DNA of 64,000 bases from positions 124,001-188,000 of the forward strand of contig NZ_FRBH01000007.1 of assembly GCF_900142565.1 (NCBI RefSeq), written 5' to 3'. Numbering within the stretch: position 1 is the first letter of the stretch; the number at the start of each line of letters is the position of its first letter. The position numbers and the translations under genes are program-made. The notes below the pieces were generated by a model. The model saw only the letters and a list, made by a program, of their open reading frames with translations. It did not search any database and was not told the origin of the DNA. Source of the stretch: Chishuiella changwenlii. GTDB taxonomy: Bacteria > Bacteroidota > Bacteroidia > Flavobacteriales > Weeksellaceae. This document shows, one piece after another, positions 7,192 to 15,546 of the stretch.

Positions 7192-9291
7192 TTATTTTAA
7201 AATTTGATAAGCAATAAATGCTACTACGTAAGCCAATCCAGTCATAAATCCAGTCTGTATCAACGTCCATTTCCATGAATTTGTTTCCTTTTTTACAATC
7301 GCAATTGTACTCATACATTGCATTGCAAAAGCATAAAATAATAACAAAGAAACTCCAGATGCAAGATTATATGCTGGTCCTCCTGTATTTCGGTTTATTT
7401 CAGACTTCATTCTTTTTAATAAAGTGTTTTTTTCTTGATTGTCTTCAACATCTACTTCTCCTAAGCTATATACTGTAGACATTGTACCAACAAACACTTC
7501 ACGTGCAGCAAAAGATGATATTAAACCGATTCCCATCTTCCAATCGTAACCTAATGGTTCTACAACTGGTTCTATAAAGGTACCTAATTTTCCTAAATAA
7601 GAGTGCTCTAATTTATAAGAAGCAATTTCATTTTCTAAATCTCCTTCATCCATTTTAGGATTATTGGCTGTCACAATTTCTTCTGCATTATTAAATTGTT
7701 CTCCAGGACCAAATGTTCCTAAAACCCATAATATAATAGATATTGCAAAAATAATTTTACCTGCATTTATTAAGAAACCTAACGTCTTTTCCCAAACATT
7801 CAGAATAACATTTTTCCAGTCTGGAAGTTTATAAGTTGGCATTTCCATAATAAGGAAACTCTTATGTTTAGATTTTATAATTAAATTTAAAATAACAGCG
7901 CTTCCTAATGCTCCTACAACTCCAAGAAGATACATAACGAATAAAGCTATTGCTTGATAGCTTAACCCTAAAAATGTTTCGTCAGGAATAACTAAAGAGA
8001 TAAGAACAATGTAAATTGGTAAACGAGCAGAACATGTCATGAAAGGCGTAACTAAAATTGTAAGTAAACGCTCTTTGTCATTTTCTATATTTCTTGCAGA
8101 CATAACTGCTGGTATGGCACATGCAGCACCAGAAACAAGAGGGACAACACTTTTTCCGCTTAACCCGAAAGGTTTTAACCATCTATCCATTAAAAAAACA
8201 ACACGGCTCATATAACCAGTTTCTTCCATTATGGAAATGAATAGAAATAAAATAGCAATTTGCGGAACAAATACTACAACTCCTTCAATACCTGGAATAA
8301 CAGCACCTGTAATAATATCATTAATTGGTCCTGCAGGAATCAGACTAATAGCAGTTTCGTCTATCCAACCAAATAAATCTTCAACCATTGTCATTAATGG
8401 AGCAGACCAAGCATAAACTGCTTGAAATATCAATAATAATATTCCTAAAAATATGACGTATCCAAAAACCGGATGAATTAAAGTTTTATCTATTTTATCT
8501 GTAAAAGTTTCTTTTTGTTTAAAGTTGTAAGAAACAATATCTTGTAATTTCTCTTCAAGAAGTTTATTTCTATCTAATGTTTCTTTTACTTGTAAACGCT
8601 TTGGAATTATATTTAATTCACTCTTTATTTTATCTAACTGAACTTGTTGTTCATCATCTAAAAAAGGAATAGTTTTTTGAGAAAGATATTGCCATGCAAT
8701 GTAATCAGAATCAAGATTAAAGTTTTCTTTAATATTTGCTACTGCTGCTAAATAGTCATTAGGGACAACAAATTTAGGAGAATATGAATTAGCAGGTTTT
8801 GTAAATGCTTCAACCAATTCATTTAATCCTTCGCTTGTTCTAGCATTTGTTAAATATATTTTAGTCTGTAAAAAAACTTCTAATTTTTTTAAATCAATAG
8901 ATAGACCTTTACTTTCTATTTCATCTTTCATATTGATGACGAAAATAGCAGGAACACCTAAATCTCTTACTTGTAAATAAAGTAGGATAGATCTTTTTAA
9001 ATTTGATGGTTCACCAATTACAACGGCTAAATCTGGATAAAGTTTGTTTGATGGGTCACCTAAAACTTTTAAAACTACTTCTTCATCTAAAGAACTAGGA
9101 TATATACTATATGTACCTGGTAAATCTGTAATAGAAAATTTATTTCCGTTACGTTCTATATTTCCTTCACGTTTTTCTACCGTTACTCCTGGATAATTAC
9201 CAACTTTTTGACGAAGATTTGTAAGCTTATTAAATAAAGATGTTTTTCCTACATTAGGATTACCAATTAAGGCAATTTTGTACTGACTCAT
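7192..9291 (-). CDS. feoB: Ferrous iron transporter FeoB
   Basis: The 699-aa inner-membrane Fe(II) transporter has an N-terminal G domain: G1 GNPNVGKTS at 10-18, G3 DLPG at 56-59, G4 NMKD at 120-123. A helical spacer follows (to about 260), then two gate repeats with several helices, including SGAACAIPAVMSARNIEN and CSARLPIYIVL. A C-terminal region ends in hydrophobic helices. The start codon overlaps the feoA stop by one base (TAATG), so FeoA and FeoB are coupled. Confidence 0.97.
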   Translation of the reverse strand: MSQYKIALIGNPNVGKTSLFNKLTNLRQKVGNYPGVTVEKREGNIERNGNKFSITDLPGTYSIYPSSLDEEVVLKVLGDPSNKLYPDLAVVIGEPSNLKRSILLYLQVRDLGVPAIFVINMKDEIESKGLSIDLKKLEVFLQTKIYLTNARTSEGLNELVEAFTKPANSYSPKFVVPNDYLAAVANIKENFNLDSDYIAWQYLSQKTIPFLDDEQQVQLDKIKSELNIIPKRLQVKETLDRNKLLEEKLQDIVSYNFKQKETFTDKIDKTLIHPVFGYVIFLGILLLIFQAVYAWSAPLMTMVEDLFGWIDETAISLIPAGPINDIITGAVIPGIEGVVVFVPQIAILFLFISIMEETGYMSRVVFLMDRWLKPFGLSGKSVVPLVSGAACAIPAVMSARNIENDKERLLTILVTPFMTCSARLPIYIVLISLVIPDETFLGLSYQAIALFVMYLLGVVGALGSAVILNLIIKSKHKSFLIMEMPTYKLPDWKNVILNVWEKTLGFLINAGKIIFAISIILWVLGTFGPGEQFNNAEEIVTANNPKMDEGDLENEIASYKLEHSYLGKLGTFIEPVVEPLGYDWKMGIGLISSFAAREVFVGTMSTVYSLGEVDVEDNQEKNTLLKRMKSEINRNTGGPAYNLASGVSLLLFYAFAMQCMSTIAIVKKETNSWKWTLIQTGFMTGLAYVVAFIAYQILK

Positions 9292-9539
9292 TATTTTTTA
9301 TTAATCAAGATTTGATCTGCTTCGCTTCTACGTAAAGCTAAAACAGATTTATTAGATACGATACTAATACATATAGGACCTCCAAATGGAGCCTTGTTTT
9401 TAACCAACAATTTAGTTCCAGGAGTAAACCCCATTTCATATAGTTTTACAGGAATTTCTTCATCTTTAAATCCGATAATTTCTGCAACTTCTCCTGTTTT
9501 TAAATCTTTTAAAGAAAGTTCTTTAATTAAATTTGTCAT
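9291..9539 (-). CDS. feoA: FeoA, cytosolic partner of FeoB
   Basis: An 82-aa SH3-like protein with the FeoA pattern: VAEIIGFKDEEIPVKLYEMGF, then PGTKLLVKNKAPFGGPICI and a C-terminal LALRRSEA. FeoA binds the G domain of FeoB and is needed for iron transport. It is the first gene of the feoA-feoB-Cys-rich operon and has its own promoter just upstream. No Fur-type operator was recognised with confidence. Confidence 0.95.
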   Translation of the reverse strand: MTNLIKELSLKDLKTGEVAEIIGFKDEEIPVKLYEMGFTPGTKLLVKNKAPFGGPICISIVSNKSVLALRRSEADQILINKK

Positions 9540-9564
9540 TATAGTTTATGTATTGATATAACTG

Positions 9565-9593
9565 CAAAGATACCCAATTTTTAATTAATCCAA
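9565..9593 (-). promoter_or_regulatory. Promoter of feoAB
   Basis: On the minus strand, TTG (9593-9591), an 18-nt spacer and TATCTTTG (9572-9565). The leader to the feoA ATG would be about 20 nt. Confidence 0.75.
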
Positions 9594-9670
9594 ATAGAAG
9601 AAATATCATATTAATTGTTCTTTCTTATTAAATTTCAATCAATTCAAGTTTTTTTAATCAAAAAAATGAT

Positions 9671-9678
9671 TATCTTTG
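9671..9678 (+). promoter_or_regulatory. Promoter -7 element of rplU-rpmA
   Basis: TATCTTTG matches the TAnnTTTG consensus 32 nt before the rplU ATG. The -33 region is a T run rather than a clear TTG. Confidence 0.65.
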
Positions 9679-9709
9679 CACTCAATTTATTATTTATAAA
9701 CATTAATTT

Positions 9710-10015
9710 ATGTACGCAATTGTAGAGATAGCAGGGCTTCAATACAAAGTTGAAAAAGATCAACAATTGTTTGTAAACCGTTTAGCTGGTGAAGCTGGTG
9801 ACGAAGTAAAATTCGACCGTGTTTTATTAACTGATAACGGAACAATCAATGTTGGCGCCCCAGTTATAGACGGAGTTACCGTAGTAGCTAAAATCGTTGA
9901 ACACGTGAAAGGAGACAAAGTAATCGTTTTCAAAAAGAAAAGAAGAAAAGGTTACCAAAAGTCTAACGGTCATCGTCAACAATTCACTAAAATTGAAGTA
10001 GCTTCAATCGGATAA
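9710..10015 (+). CDS. rplU: 50S ribosomal protein bL21
   Basis: A 101-aa protein with the standard bL21 sequence: [18 protein letters not shown] at the start and the Lys-rich [17 protein letters not shown] motif that contacts 23S rRNA near the end. It is followed 43 nt later by rpmA, the usual gene pair. Codon use is more optimised than in neighbouring genes. Confidence 0.98.
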   Translation: MYAIVEIAGLQYKVEKDQQLFVNRLAGEAGDEVKFDRVLLTDNGTINVGAPVIDGVTVVAKIVEHVKGDKVIVFKKKRRKGYQKSNGHRQQFTKIEVASIG

Positions 10016-10058
10016 GATTAAGCTTTTATTAATTATTAACTCGTAAAAACAAAACGAA

Positions 10059-10316
10059 ATGGCACATAAGAAAGGGGTCGGAAGTTCGAAAAATGGTCGT
10101 GAATCACATTCGAAACGTTTAGGTGTTAAAATTTTTGGTGGACAAGCAGCAATCGCTGGTAACATTATTGTTCGTCAAAGAGGTACTCAACATCATCCTG
10201 GTGATAATGTAGGAATCGGTAAAGATCACACATTATTCGCATTAGTTGACGGAAAAGTAGTTTTCACAAAAAAACGTAACGATAGATCTTACGTTTCTAT
10301 TGAACCATTAGCTTAA
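10059..10316 (+). CDS. rpmA: 50S ribosomal protein bL27
   Basis: An 85-aa protein with the bL27 hallmark N-terminus [20 protein letters not shown] and [21 protein letters not shown]. The N-terminal tail reaches the peptidyl-transferase centre. No cleavable extension of the Firmicutes type is present. It is co-transcribed with rplU and followed by a strong terminator. Confidence 0.98.
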   Translation: MAHKKGVGSSKNGRESHSKRLGVKIFGGQAAIAGNIIVRQRGTQHHPGDNVGIGKDHTLFALVDGKVVFTKKRNDRSYVSIEPLA

Positions 10317-10348
10317 TCGCTAATTCAATTCGAAAACGCTAAAAATAT

Positions 10349-10378
10349 AAAAGCTCATCCATTGGATGAGCTTTTTTT
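10349..10378 (+). terminator. Terminator of rplU-rpmA
   Basis: Stem AAAGCTCATCC / GGATGAGCTTT with an AT loop, followed by a T run. Confidence 0.9.
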
Positions 10379-10380
10379 AT

Positions 10381-10620
10381 TTTTTATAAATCTGAAATAA
10401 TTTATAAAATATTATTTATTGTATATTTTGATTATTCTTATTAATAAGAATTGTCATTCTTAGCCTGTCGAAAGAATAATAAAGAATTATATAAAATATT
10501 TCGACAAGCTCAACATGACAGATTGTAGTAAAAACAAGATTATAATTGAAAATTACAGAATAAAAATAATTAGTTTAAACAACTTTAATTTACTAATTAT
10601 CAAATCAGCTAATTCACAAA
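10381..10620. other. Intergenic region with one inverted repeat
   Basis: About 240 very AT-rich bases between the rpmA terminator and the thiL stop. Apart from the REP-like element at 10452-10520 I see no gene, RNA or promoter with support. Confidence 0.6.
10452..10520. repeat. REP-like imperfect inverted repeat
   Basis: The left arm TGTCATTCTTAGCCTGTCGAAA faces a right arm whose reverse complement differs at four positions (outer TGTCAT, inner AGC and TGTCGAAA conserved), separated by about 25 AT-rich bases. The AGCTTGTCGAAA-type core is common in intergenic repeats of Flavobacteriia. Only one copy was noticed in this window. Confidence 0.6.
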
Positions 10621-11682
10621 TTAATTTTCCTCTTCTTCTTTTTCAACTCCCCAACCTTGTGCAGTTAATGGAACCATTTGTTCACTACCACGAGTAATTA
10701 GATAGTTTTCTTCATTTTTACCAGTTACATGTCCAATTACAGTTAAATGTGGATTACCTTTTATTTTCTCAAAATCTTTTTGATTAATCGTAAATAATAA
10801 TTCATAATCTTCTCCACCACTTAAAGCACAAGTAATAGGATTTATTTTAAATTCTTCGGCTGCTTTTATAACAGAAGAATCTAAAGGAATTTTTTCTTCA
10901 TATAGACTAAATCCATGTCCACTCTCTTTTGATAAATGAATAATTTCAGAAGATAATCCGTCCGAAATATCAATCATAGAAGTAGGTTGTACTTTTAATT
11001 CTTTTAAAAGATTAATAATATCTAAACGAGCTTCTGGTTTTAATTGGCGTTCTATTAAATAAGAGTATTGTTCGAAATCTGGTTGATTGTTAGGATTTAC
11101 TTTATTTACTTGTGCTTCGCGTTCTAAAACTTGTAAACCTAAAAAAGAAGCACCTAAATCTCCAGAAAGAACAATTAAATCATTTTCTTTTGCACCATTT
11201 CTATATGTTATCTCTTTCTCTGGTGCAGAACCAATAGCTGTTAAACTAATTACTAACCCACTAAGAGAAGAGGTAGTGTCTCCACCTACAATATCGATGT
11301 TATATTTATCACAAGCGTATTTCATTCCGTTGTAGATTTCATCTACAGCTTCTATTGTAAATCTGTTAGAAAGAGCAATAGAAACTAACAATTGTTTCGG
11401 AATTGCATTCATTGCTAAAATATCGCTAATTGCAGTTACTACAGCTTTATATCCTAAATGACGTAAAGGCATATAAGACCAACTAAAGCTTACACCTTCT
11501 ACTAACATATCTGTAGAAATAACAACTTTTTCTTTTTTATAATCAATAACCGCAGCATCATCTCCAATTCCTTTAATAGAACTTTCTAATTTAATTGGAA
11601 ACCCTTCTTTTATCTGATTAATTAAACCAAACTCGCCAACTTCGGCTAAGCTTGTTTTTGAAACATTTTTATCTTCTAACAT
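10621..11682 (-). CDS. thiL: Thiamine-monophosphate kinase ThiL
   Basis: A 353-aa ThiL, which phosphorylates thiamine monophosphate to thiamine diphosphate with ATP. It belongs to the PurM/AIRS fold: IGDDAAVID in the N-terminal domain, VISTDMLVEGVSFSW, a metal-binding GGDTTSS, and a C-terminal domain with IDISDGLSSEI and SGGEDYELLF. Length fits the family. It follows the thioesterase gene by 9 nt and is probably in the same transcript. Confidence 0.95.
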   Translation of the reverse strand: MLEDKNVSKTSLAEVGEFGLINQIKEGFPIKLESSIKGIGDDAAVIDYKKEKVVISTDMLVEGVSFSWSYMPLRHLGYKAVVTAISDILAMNAIPKQLLVSIALSNRFTIEAVDEIYNGMKYACDKYNIDIVGGDTTSSLSGLVISLTAIGSAPEKEITYRNGAKENDLIVLSGDLGASFLGLQVLEREAQVNKVNPNNQPDFEQYSYLIERQLKPEARLDIINLLKELKVQPTSMIDISDGLSSEIIHLSKESGHGFSLYEEKIPLDSSVIKAAEEFKINPITCALSGGEDYELLFTINQKDFEKIKGNPHLTVIGHVTGKNEENYLITRGSEQMVPLTAQGWGVEKEEEEN

Positions 11683-11691
11683 TTTTTTATT

Positions 11692-12195
11692 TTATTGATT
11701 GAATATTGAAGGATCTACATTCTCTGATCGAAAAGGTAATTTAATAATATCTTGTTTAGATAATATTTTTACTGTTTTGCCTTCAAAAGATTTTTTAATA
11801 TTTTCTACCATAACAGTTGGCGGAGCTTTCATTTTGCGTTCTGTCATCGAAAACCAAACACCAGTTAATTCTGAATGACAAAGATGAACACCATCTTGAT
11901 TGTATAAATTATGAATAAATTGATAAATCATTCCATCTTCTGACATTCCTCCAATTTCTACCGAAATATAGATTTTTTCACCTTCCATTGCTTCTTTAAA
12001 GAAAGAAAATTGTTCATGTAAAATAGCAGGTCCAATTCCATATTCAGCTAAATTTTTCATTGATACACCATAATCTCTTAAAAATGCAATTCTGGCAAAA
12101 CTTGTAAAGTTCATGTACGAAGCATTTGCTAAGTGTCTATTCGCATCTAAGTCAGACCAACGGATAGTTGTTTCTTGAAAATATGTCTTGTTCAT
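11692..12195 (-). CDS. Acyl-CoA thioesterase, hotdog fold
   Basis: A 167-aa single hotdog-domain protein of the 4HBT/YbgC-like type. Near the N-terminus it has WSDLDANRHLANASYMNF, which carries the catalytic Asp and the conserved H/N-A-x-Y pattern. The likely reaction is hydrolysis of acyl-CoA or acyl-ACP thioesters; the chain length is unknown. It is the upstream partner of thiL with a 9-nt gap, although no functional link between them is evident. Confidence 0.8.
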   Translation of the reverse strand: MNKTYFQETTIRWSDLDANRHLANASYMNFTSFARIAFLRDYGVSMKNLAEYGIGPAILHEQFSFFKEAMEGEKIYISVEIGGMSEDGMIYQFIHNLYNQDGVHLCHSELTGVWFSMTERKMKAPPTVMVENIKKSFEGKTVKILSKQDIIKLPFRSENVDPSIFNQ

Positions 12196-12368
12196 TATGA
12201 TTAACTTAATTTATTTGGCAAAGTTATGAATTAGATAGCAGAACTAAAATTGATAATATTTTTAATGAGATGAAATAACAAAGCACAATACGATTTAACA
12301 TCAAATTATTTTTAGGCAAAATATTAATTTGTACCTTTAGTATGATATCTAACAAATAAAAAATTTTT

Positions 12369-13196
12369 ATGAAAAAAATATTATTTCCAACAGATTTCTC
12401 AGAAACAGCAAACAATGCGTTTTTGTATGCATTAAATTTAGCAGAGAATCAAAATGCTGAATTATGTGTTCTACACGCGTTTCAATACCCTATGATTAGT
12501 GGTGGAATTGATGCAGCTGTTTTACAGAATGTTTATGATACGATTGAGTTAAGTAATTTCGAAAATTTAAAAGATCATATTCCGTTCTTGAGAACAATGG
12601 CAGAAGAAAATGGTTTTTCGAACGTAGATATTAAATTCTTTATAAAAGAGGGAATGTTATCTTTTGTTCTTCCAACTTTTATAGAGGAAGAAGGAATTGA
12701 CTTTGTTGTAATGGGATCAACGGGAAACACAGGTTTCGATAAAGTTATTTTTGGTTCGAATACAATGAATGCGATAAGAAGCTTAAAAATTCCAGTTCTA
12801 AGTATTCCAAATGGTTACAAATACAAAAAAATACAAAGTATAGGATTCACAACAATTTTTGAAGATAAAGACCGTAAAGCATTAGATTATTTATTAGAAA
12901 TTGCTTTCCGTTATCAAGCAAATGTACATTGTTTACATGTTTCTAAAGATGAAACTTATGATGTACCAACGCTTAATCATTGGAAAGAATACTACAAAGA
13001 TGAGCCAATAGATTTTTCTATTTATGTAGCAGAAGAGTCTGTTGATGCAGTTTTAGAGTTTATAAAAACAGAAAAAATAGATTTATTAACTGTTGTGAGT
13101 AGAAATAAAGGATTTTTTGAAAAATTATTTTCATCAAGTTTTACTAAAAAAATTCTTTCAGAGAGTGTAGTTCCTTTATTTGTTTTCCACGAATAA
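12369..13196 (+). CDS. Tandem-domain universal stress protein, copy 1
   Basis: A 275-aa UspA-family protein with two Usp domains. The first opens with MKKILFPTDFSETANNAFLY and contains VVMGSTGNTGFDKVIFGSNT, the G-x2-G-x9-G(S/T) nucleotide loop of ATP-binding Usps. The second domain (from about residue 155) ends in LLTVVSRNKGFFEKLFSSSFT, where the loop is degenerate. Its paralogue lies immediately downstream. Likely a cytosolic stress-survival factor. Confidence 0.92.
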   Translation: MKKILFPTDFSETANNAFLYALNLAENQNAELCVLHAFQYPMISGGIDAAVLQNVYDTIELSNFENLKDHIPFLRTMAEENGFSNVDIKFFIKEGMLSFVLPTFIEEEGIDFVVMGSTGNTGFDKVIFGSNTMNAIRSLKIPVLSIPNGYKYKKIQSIGFTTIFEDKDRKALDYLLEIAFRYQANVHCLHVSKDETYDVPTLNHWKEYYKDEPIDFSIYVAEESVDAVLEFIKTEKIDLLTVVSRNKGFFEKLFSSSFTKKILSESVVPLFVFHE

Positions 13197-13217
13197 ATAA
13201 ATATCAATCCCTACATA

Positions 13218-13253
13218 ATAAAGCTCAATTTACTTTTGTAGATTGAGCTTTAT
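13218..13253 (+). terminator. Hairpin between the two usp genes
   Basis: A stem of about 15 bp (ATAAAGCTCAAT ... ATTGAGCTTTAT with TAC/GTA at the loop) lies between the paralogues. The T run after it is short, so termination may be partial. Confidence 0.6.
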
Positions 13254-13298
13254 GTTTATCAACAAAATTTTGTAACTTAAAGCATTAAAACACGAAAA

Positions 13299-14129
13299 AT
13301 GAAAAAAATATTATTTCCGACAGATTTCTCAGAAACAGCAAACAATGCTTTTTTATATGCCATTAACTTAGCAAAAAGCATTGGTGCAGAAGTTTATGTT
13401 TTACATGTTTACGAGTTGCCAATGATTACGGGTAGCTTAAGTGCTGGTTTAATACAGAACGTTTATGAAACCGTGGAGTTAGGAAGTTTTGAAAATTTTA
13501 AAGATAATATTCCACAGCTTAGACAAATAGCAAAAGACAATAATTTAAGTGATATCACAATAAAGTTTATTCTAGAAGAAGGAAACTTTCTTTACATATT
13601 AAGAGAAACAATTACAGAAGAAAATATAGATTATGTTGTAATGGGAACGGATGGAAATTCTGGCGTGCAGAAGATGATATTTGGTTCAAATACAATTAAT
13701 GTTATTACTTCTATGAAAATTCCTGTTCTTAGTGTACCAAGAGGAATGAAATTCGATGCTTATAAAAATATTGGATTCACAACTGTTTTTGAACAAAAAG
13801 ATAAAGAAGCCTTAAAATATTTAATAGAAATAGCAAATAGACATAAAGCAACAATACATTGTATGCATGTTTCAAAAGATGGAAAATACAATGAAAATGC
13901 TCTGGCGTTATGGCAAAAAGAATTTGAAAATGATCCTATTGTGTTCGAAATTTTTTATGATTCAGATCCCGTAAACGCTGTGTTAGATTTTATTAAGGAA
14001 AAAAAGATTGATTTGCTTTCGGTAGTAAGTCGTAATAAAGGATTTTTAGATAAAATATTTTCACCAGGATTCACTAAAAAAATAGCGAATAAAAATCTTA
14101 CACCATTATTCGTTTTTCACGAAAAATAA
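13299..14129 (+). CDS. Tandem-domain universal stress protein, copy 2
   Basis: A 276-aa paralogue of the preceding gene with the same two-domain plan; the first 20 residues are identical (MKKILFPTDFSETANNAFLY) and the C-terminal LLSVVSRNKGFLDKIFSPGFT is closely matched. The nucleotide loop reads VVMGTDGNSGVQKMIFGSNT. The pair is a local gene duplication that has since diverged in the middle. A hairpin separates the two, so they may be expressed separately. Confidence 0.92.
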   Translation: MKKILFPTDFSETANNAFLYAINLAKSIGAEVYVLHVYELPMITGSLSAGLIQNVYETVELGSFENFKDNIPQLRQIAKDNNLSDITIKFILEEGNFLYILRETITEENIDYVVMGTDGNSGVQKMIFGSNTINVITSMKIPVLSVPRGMKFDAYKNIGFTTVFEQKDKEALKYLIEIANRHKATIHCMHVSKDGKYNENALALWQKEFENDPIVFEIFYDSDPVNAVLDFIKEKKIDLLSVVSRNKGFLDKIFSPGFTKKIANKNLTPLFVFHEK

Positions 14130-14185
14130 TTAAGAATTCATCATAGTTTTAATTCATTCTTCGGAAGATTGAAGATTAATTCCTT

Positions 14186-14193
14186 TAAATTTG
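14186..14193 (+). promoter_or_regulatory. Promoter -7 element, four nt before a GTG start
   Basis: TAAATTTG fits TAnnTTTG exactly and ends only 4 nt before the GTG start of the flavoprotein gene, implying a leaderless mRNA. No matching TTG at -33 was found. Confidence 0.45.
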
Positions 14194-14197
14194 TTTT

Positions 14198-15409
14198 GTG
14201 AAAAAAATAGCGATAATTGGAGGTGGAGCAGCAGGATATTTTGTTGCAGCTAATCTAGGAAAAGTAGTAGGACAACAAACTGTTTTATTTGAACAAGCAA
14301 ACTTACCATTGCAGAAAGTTCGTATTTCTGGAGGAGGTAGATGTAATGTTACACATGCTTGTTTTGATCCATTGGATTTGGTAGAATTTTATCCTCGAGG
14401 GAAAAAAGAATTACTAAGTGTTTTCTACACTTTTCAACCAGGAGATACAATGGCTTGGTTTGATGATCGTGGAGTAGAGCTGAAAATTGAAGATGATAAC
14501 CGAATTTTTCCCGTAAGTAACTCTTCTTTATCAATTATTGAGGCTTTAACAAAAGCAGCAGATGAAAATAAAGTACAACTTAATTTTTCTGATGGTGTGC
14601 AAGATATTTCTAAAGTTGATGGAGGTTATCAAATCACTACAAAATCTGGAACTCAATTTTTCGAAAGTATTATAATTACAACTGGTAGTACTCCAAAATT
14701 TTGGAAAAGCCTAAAAGGATTTGGTTTAAAAATTATTGAGCCTGTCCCTTCCTTGTTTACATTTAATTGTAAAGATCCTCGTATAGAAGGATTAATGGGG
14801 ATTTCTTTTGAAAATGCAGAAGTAAAAATCAATCAACAAAAATTAGATGCCGAAGGTCCTTTGTTAATTACACATTGGGGATTTAGCGGGCCAGCTATTT
14901 TAAGACTTTCCGCTTGGGGAGCTTTAAAATTAAATGATGCAGCTTATAAATTTGATATTGAAATTAATTTTGTTAATCAAACAAAAGATGAGGTTATCTC
15001 ACTACTTAATACAAAGAAGCAGCAAGATGCGAAGAAGAATATACATAAATATAATCCATTCGATTTTCCGAAAAGATTTTGGATTAGTATTCTAAACTAT
15101 TGTCAGATAGATGAACAAAAAGTCTATGCTGATTTATCAAAAAAACAAATTGAAACTATTGCAACAGAATTAACGCAAGGAGCTTATAAAATAAATGGTA
15201 AGAGTACTTTTAAAGATGAGTTTGTTACAGCGGGTGGGGTAGATTTAAAAGAAATCGATTTTCAAACAATGCAAGCGAAAAAATCTCCAAATTTATTTTT
15301 AGCAGGAGAAGTATTAAATATAGATGCAATAACTGGAGGATTCAACTTTCAGGCTTGCTGGTCAGAAGCTTTTATTATCTCTGAAAAATTAAAAGAAATT
15401 TATCAATAG
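14198..15409 (+). CDS. HI0933-like FAD-dependent oxidoreductase (BaiN/RdsA type)
   Basis: A 403-aa flavoprotein with the FAD-binding Rossmann motif IIGGGAAGYFVAANLG at residues 5-20, the family motif RISGGGRCNVTHA, and the C-terminal GGVDLKEIDFQTMQ and FLAGEVLNIDAITGGFNFQ signatures. The start is the GTG at 14198; no ATG lies between it and the Rossmann glycines, so the protein must begin here. The family includes reductases of unsaturated or 2-en steroid-type substrates, but the substrate here is unknown. Confidence 0.88.
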   Translation: MKKIAIIGGGAAGYFVAANLGKVVGQQTVLFEQANLPLQKVRISGGGRCNVTHACFDPLDLVEFYPRGKKELLSVFYTFQPGDTMAWFDDRGVELKIEDDNRIFPVSNSSLSIIEALTKAADENKVQLNFSDGVQDISKVDGGYQITTKSGTQFFESIIITTGSTPKFWKSLKGFGLKIIEPVPSLFTFNCKDPRIEGLMGISFENAEVKINQQKLDAEGPLLITHWGFSGPAILRLSAWGALKLNDAAYKFDIEINFVNQTKDEVISLLNTKKQQDAKKNIHKYNPFDFPKRFWISILNYCQIDEQKVYADLSKKQIETIATELTQGAYKINGKSTFKDEFVTAGGVDLKEIDFQTMQAKKSPNLFLAGEVLNIDAITGGFNFQACWSEAFIISEKLKEIYQ

Positions 15410-15438
15410 TGTATATTTTACACTATTGATTTTTTTTA
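15402..15438 (+). terminator. Terminator overlapping the flavoprotein stop codon
   Basis: A perfect 12-bp stem ATCAATAGTGTA / TACACTATTGAT followed by T8. The TAG stop (15407-15409) is part of the left arm. Confidence 0.88.
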
Positions 15439-15506
15439 TAAACCCTCTAAATAAAAGGCTTTATAAAAATTTACTATGTTAACATAACATTATCATAAAA
15501 TTGTGT

Positions 15507-15514
15507 TATTTTTG
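15507..15514 (+). promoter_or_regulatory. Promoter -7 element of the FadL-GDSL operon
   Basis: TATTTTTG fits TAnnTTTG and lies 32 nt before the ATG at 15547. The -33 position lacks a clear TTG. Confidence 0.5.
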
Positions 15515-15546
15515 TTTAAAAGAAAGTAAATAAACGAACAAAGAAT

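Noticed and set aside
7112-7318. A minus-strand reading frame overlapping the end of feoB.
   Set aside because: It overlaps feoB and the Cys-rich gene in another frame and has no family features.
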